A model generated the notes under the pieces. That model saw nothing but the letters and a program-made list of their open reading frames with translations. It had not been told where the DNA came from and did no database searches. Below are positions 60,791 through 64,000 of a stretch of 64,000 nt of DNA, piece by piece. A program made the position numbers and the translations under genes. Where the stretch lies: positions 62,001 to 126,000 of the forward strand of contig CADBKQ010000011.1 in assembly GCA_902795275.1 (NCBI GenBank), read 5' to 3'. The stretch is from an uncultured Eubacteriales bacterium (lineage in GTDB: Bacteria > Bacillota > Clostridia > Christensenellales > Aristaeellaceae). The stretch's first letter is position 1. Each line of letters begins with the position of its first letter.

Positions 60791-61198
60791 AAGGGATACG
60801 CTGGGGGCTGCGCGCCCCCAGACCCCACGGCAAGGGATTTCATCCCTTGCATCCCAATAAGCGAAATTACTCCGTTAGGAAATCCCAACAGCTTTCGCTT
60901 TCTGCGCAGGGGTTTACGAAAGTTTGAAGGCTTCTGGCCCAAGAAAGCCGGGAAAATCCCAGGGGGAAAGTTCACTTTCCCCTGGGGATTATTCCCAGGC
61001 TTTCCCCGGATGCAAAGCATCCGGGCTGGCGGCTTCGCCGCCGGGCCAGAAGCAAAACGGCACCAAGCCCGACTTCCGCGTTTCTCCTCGCAACAGCGGG
61101 AACCAAGATTGTATTCTCCATCAAGCAGTATCCGCTATTGCGGGTCCAGGGCGGTCACCGCCCTGGTGGGGTACGGGGCAAAGCCCCGCCGTTCCCTT
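60791..61198 (-). repeat. Approx. 400 bp multi-hairpin dispersed repeat, copy B (inverted relative to copy A)
   Basis: Read on the minus strand, this copy follows copy A through the same order of stems: GGGGC...GCCCC, CCAGGGCGGT/ACCGCCCTGG, GGCGGC/GCCGCC, CCCGGATG/CATCCGGG, AGGGGAAAGT/ACTTTCCCC, the long-range CTTCTGGCCC/GGGCCAGAAG pair, and a terminal CTGGGGGC/GCCCCCAG stem. Changes in several stems occur in both strands of the stem. It fills most of the 531-base gap between ppk and the polytopic protein. No gene is supported. Confidence 0.75.
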
Positions 61199-61254
61199 TC
61201 GTGACTTAAAGTGTCCGTTTAGCCACGAATGAACTGTTACAATAGGTAGATAAA

Positions 61255-62451
61255 ATGATGACTTCATCCCGTACCCGTGACAAAACGCCCCTGTACCTGA
61301 TCGGGGCGATGGTGGCGCTGTGGGCGCTGCTGCACTTCGTATTGGGCAGCAGCTTTTTCGGCCCGACGCCGTACAACACTTACACCCGCCAGGCCCTGGC
61401 CTGGCGGCAGGGTTTGCTGCACCTGCCGGAGGACGTGCCCCACCTGGAGCTGGCGATTTATGAGGGTGAATACTATGTGTCCTTCCCGCCGCTGCCCTCG
61501 GTTGTGCTGCTGCCGCTGACGTATCTGTTCGGCATCAACACGCCGGACGCGCTGCTGGTGAAGCTGTACGCTCTGGGCGCGTGCGTGCTCATGTATTATG
61601 CGCTGAAACGGGCGGGATACAAAAAACGCGGCGCGGCGGCGCTGGCGTTTCTGATTTGTTTTTCCTCGTCCCTGCTGCCGCTGACGCTGGACGGCGCGGT
61701 GTGGTATCACGCCCAGGTATTGGCCTTTTTCCTGACCATGGCGGCGGTATGCCTGTTCACCATGGATTTTCCCACCCCGGCGCTGCTGTGCTACGCCCTG
61801 TCCGTGGCCTGCCGCCCGTTCAACGCGCTGTACGGCCTGCCGCTGTTCTTCACTTGGTTCAGCCTGTCCCGTCGAGCGGGCGTTTCCTGGAAGAGCGCGT
61901 CCAGGCCCTTGATTCCCGGCGTATGCCTGGGGCTGCTCGTGGCTTTCGGCATGGGCCTGTACAATTACGCCCGGTTCGGGAACTCGCTGGAATTCGGCCA
62001 CAACTACCTGCCGGAGTTTTCCTTCCAGGGCGGCATCCAGTTTTCCGTCAGCCATGTGGGGAAGCACCTGAAAACCTTCCTCTGGGGCATGCCGGTGTAC
62101 TGGGAAAACGGCGTGATGAAGGTGCCGCAGTTTGGCTATTCCATGCTGCTGGCCTGCCCGACGCTGTTGCTGATGCTGGTTCAGGCGGGGATCGACCTGG
62201 TGAAGAAGCAGGCGCGAATCGAAAAAGCCGTAGTACTGCTCACCTGCCTGCTGCACGCTTTCTTCCTGCTGTTCCACCGCACCATGGGCGGCTTCCAGCT
62301 GGGTTCCCGTTACGCTGTGGATCTGATTCCCTACACCTTCTTCTTCCTGCTCCTGACCCCGGAAAAGAAGCTCGTGTCCTGGGCGGAATGGGCCTTCCTG
62401 GGCGCCTGCTTCCTCTTTACCTTCTGGGCCACCACCCTGGTACACATTTAA
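61255..62451 (+). CDS. Polytopic membrane protein (GT-C glycosyltransferase-like)
   Basis: The start is ATG at 61255 or 61258 with only a weak AGGTAG site. The 398-residue protein has about ten hydrophobic segments. After the first helix comes a loop with FFGPTPYNTYTRQALAWRQG and a further LAIYEGEYYVSFPPLPSV stretch. This is the kind of first extracellular loop with acidic/aromatic residues seen in GT-C (mannosyl/PMT-like) transferases. A short GSRYAVDLIPY segment lies near the C-terminus. A lipid-linked sugar transferase is plausible but unproven. It stands alone between copy B and the HD-GYP gene. Confidence 0.7.
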   Translation: MMTSSRTRDKTPLYLIGAMVALWALLHFVLGSSFFGPTPYNTYTRQALAWRQGLLHLPEDVPHLELAIYEGEYYVSFPPLPSVVLLPLTYLFGINTPDALLVKLYALGACVLMYYALKRAGYKKRGAAALAFLICFSSSLLPLTLDGAVWYHAQVLAFFLTMAAVCLFTMDFPTPALLCYALSVACRPFNALYGLPLFFTWFSLSRRAGVSWKSASRPLIPGVCLGLLVAFGMGLYNYARFGNSLEFGHNYLPEFSFQGGIQFSVSHVGKHLKTFLWGMPVYWENGVMKVPQFGYSMLLACPTLLLMLVQAGIDLVKKQARIEKAVVLLTCLLHAFFLLFHRTMGGFQLGSRYAVDLIPYTFFFLLLTPEKKLVSWAEWAFLGACFLFTFWATTLVHI

Positions 62452-62469
62452 ATACGACAAAACACAAAG

Positions 62470-62500
62470 GCCATCGCGGAGAAATCCACGATGGCGTTTA
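62470..62500. terminator. Shared stem-loop terminator
   Basis: GCCATCG (62470-62476) and CGATGGC (62489-62495) form a stem with T-rich flanks between two convergent genes. Confidence 0.65.
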
Positions 62501-62537
62501 TTGATTTACGGCAGACGCGCCGATGGCTGGAAGCGTG

Positions 62538-63884
62538 TCACTGCATCGCAACCGGCGCTTTGGCCGCGTCGATCAGTTCCTGCCGCATGCCGGTGACGAC
62601 GCGGATGATGTTCGGGTCAAAGTGATTGCCGCTTTCGGATTCGATCAGATCCATGGCGGCTTCGGGCGTCATGGAGGGTTTATACACGCGCACGGACACC
62701 AGCGCGTCGAACACGTCCGCCACTGCCATGATGCGGGCGGGCAGAGGAATATCTTCCCCCTGCAAGCCGTTCGGGTATCCCTTGCCGTTCCATTTTTCGT
62801 GATGGGACACAGCGATTTCCTCGGCGATTTTGAGAAACACCTTGTCGTCCTCAAAGGTGGAAAAGATGTTGCGGATGACCTCGCCGCCCTTGGCGGAGTG
62901 CTTTTTCATTTCTTCAAATTCTTCCGGCGTCAGCCTGCCGGGTTTCAGCAGGATCACGTCGCTCACGGCGATCTTGCCCACGTCGTGCAGCGCGGCGGCG
63001 CTTTCGATTTCCTCGATCATGGGGTCGGTCAGCGTGTCCCTGTATCGTTCTTCCTTCTGCATGGCCCGGGCGATCATACCCACATATTTTTTCGTGCGGA
63101 TCACGTGCTCGCCGGTGCTGACGTCGCGGGTTTCGATGAGGGTGGCCAGCGCGTCGATCACGCGGGATTGCAGCGCGTTTTTCTTCTCCATTTCCTCGCG
63201 GATCTTTTCGTTCAGCTCGGCCTGCTTTTCCAGCATTTTCGTGTTGCGGCGGGTGATGCCCGAAGCCAGCAAAGCAATGCCGGTTACGCAGATCAGCCGG
63301 GGAATGGCATGGTGCAAAAACAGCTCCAGCATCCGTTGGGGCGTCGCCAGCGCCGCACGGTCGTAAAGCGAAATGGATTCAAAAGCGGCGGCGGTTTTAA
63401 GCAGGTTTCTGTCCGGTACGCCCACAAAGTAACCGCCGATCACGCTCAGCGGCACCAAAAGCACCGTGGCCGTCATCGTCCAGCCGAACAGCCGCTTCTG
63501 ATCCCGGTACTGGGAGGCCAGAATGGGCGGCATCGCCATCAGGACTGTTACATGATACGTCAGCGTCATGCACAGTACGGCAATGCCCAGGTATGCGCAC
63601 ATCACAAGAAAATACTTGAATCCCAATTTTTTCAAAATGGATTCTTTCTTTTGCAGCCGGTCATGGAAGAAAGAAACGGCAAGCGGAAGGCTGAACAGCA
63701 GAATGCCCGCCACAATGCCGATGCGCACCACGTCCTTGTCCTGGGTAAACAGGTTCGCCTCGGTGAGGATTTCCGCTAACGCCGACAGCCCGATCAGCGC
63801 GGCGAGACACTTTAAATTAAAGCGGTTGACACTCATTTCCGCTTTGCGATACAGCTTTTCTCTCTCCGGCGGTTTCACGTCCAT
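62538..63884 (-). CDS. Membrane HD-GYP phosphodiesterase
   Basis: The 448-residue protein has about six N-terminal transmembrane segments (roughly 30-215), a coiled linker (EKQAELNEKIREEMEKK) and an HD-GYP domain. HDVGKI carries His300-Asp301, KPGRLTPEEF follows, and the GYP motif lies in NGKGYPNGLQGEDIPLPARI near 367. Such domains break c-di-GMP to pGpG or GMP. With the diguanylate cyclase and EAL protein 11-17 kb to the left it extends a local c-di-GMP set, although it is a separate unit. A GGAAGGA site precedes the ATG. Confidence 0.92.
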   Translation of the reverse strand: MDVKPPEREKLYRKAEMSVNRFNLKCLAALIGLSALAEILTEANLFTQDKDVVRIGIVAGILLFSLPLAVSFFHDRLQKKESILKKLGFKYFLVMCAYLGIAVLCMTLTYHVTVLMAMPPILASQYRDQKRLFGWTMTATVLLVPLSVIGGYFVGVPDRNLLKTAAAFESISLYDRAALATPQRMLELFLHHAIPRLICVTGIALLASGITRRNTKMLEKQAELNEKIREEMEKKNALQSRVIDALATLIETRDVSTGEHVIRTKKYVGMIARAMQKEERYRDTLTDPMIEEIESAAALHDVGKIAVSDVILLKPGRLTPEEFEEMKKHSAKGGEVIRNIFSTFEDDKVFLKIAEEIAVSHHEKWNGKGYPNGLQGEDIPLPARIMAVADVFDALVSVRVYKPSMTPEAAMDLIESESGNHFDPNIIRVVTGMRQELIDAAKAPVAMQ

Positions 63885-63942
63885 ATGACTGTTCCTTCCA
63901 AATAAACAAGTGCCGGTTTTTTCTAAAAGGTTTTCTTTTCCG

Positions 63943-64000
63943 TTACTGCCCCGGCAGTATTTTCTGCACCAGGTATTTTCCCCAGGCCAGCACCTCGCGG
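63943..64000 (-). CDS. C-terminal end of a gene entering from the right edge
   Basis: A minus-strand frame ends with a TAA at 63943-63945, giving the C-terminal peptide REVLAWGKYLVQKILPGQ. It is followed by a short stretch before the HD-GYP gene. The fragment is too short to assign. Confidence 0.4.
   Translation of the reverse strand, partial: REVLAWGKYLVQKILPGQ

Noticed and set aside
60508..61020. 170-residue minus-strand open frame across ppk's end and repeat copy B
   Set aside because: It overlaps ppk and is built from repeat hairpins. The similar reading in copy A reflects repeat homology rather than coding.

Overview
The window looks like chromosome of a G+C-rich anaerobic Bacillota (class Clostridia) bacterium of gut or rumen type. 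This rests on Gram-positive style genes and gene neighbourhoods (pth-mfd, radA next to a PIN-TRAM gene, a B. subtilis-like SDR mannonate oxidoreductase, DUF1846, ArgJ-type arginine synthesis). Ribosome binding sites are strong AGGAGG type. Many promoters are classical TTGACA-17-TATAAT. Plant-polymer glycosidases are present. I cannot name the species. I found no rRNA, tRNA, CRISPR array, insertion sequence or replication origin.

Layout. 0-6 kb: a left-edge partial gene, two alpha/beta-hydrolase esterases, an ATP-grasp ligase, a pRiA4b ORF-3-like protein and a secreted SH3/polysaccharide deacetylase. 6-14.8 kb: peptidase S51, an RpiB-like isomerase, a GNAT, metY, and three secreted paralogues carrying four copies of one unrecognised module, plus an unrelated secreted protein. 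15-25 kb: a leftward hexuronate/glucuronide operon (small membrane protein, uxuA, GH2, GPH symporter, uxuB-type SDR) facing a rightward domain-permuted, membrane-tethered GH3 glycosidase. 25-30.8 kb: pth, mfd, a one-TM protein and a cysteine-rich propeller-like protein. 30.9-34.2 kb: an isolated phage-type tail spike and endolysin. 34-40 kb: DUF1846, a PII-like protein with a cation/proton antiporter, two methionine sulfoxide reductases and a secreted CHAP-like protein. 40-45 kb: the arginine operon argC-GNAT-argJ-argB-argD. 45-64 kb: a thioesterase, a secreted protein, two c-di-GMP proteins, ileS, a PIN-TRAM protein, radA, a degenerate metallophosphoesterase, ppk, a polytopic membrane protein, an HD-GYP protein and a right-edge partial gene.

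The most unusual signal is between the genes. Seven intergenic elements share one architecture: about four tandem heptamers, a unique 45-70 bp spacer, then the same heptamers in inverted orientation. The heptamer differs between loci (GTGTGGA, GGGATTA, AGTTCTA, AGAGTAC types), but the design is constant. The elements usually begin within a few bases of a stop codon, and several sit inside operons. One overlaps the end of mfd and writes its last codons. Separate from these are a roughly 400 bp multi-hairpin repeat in two inverted copies, a nested palindrome, a MITE-like inverted repeat and a cluster of stem-loops.

Functionally the window mixes housekeeping (translation, repair, arginine and sulfur amino-acid synthesis, polyphosphate) with carbohydrate use, cell-envelope enzymes and c-di-GMP signalling.
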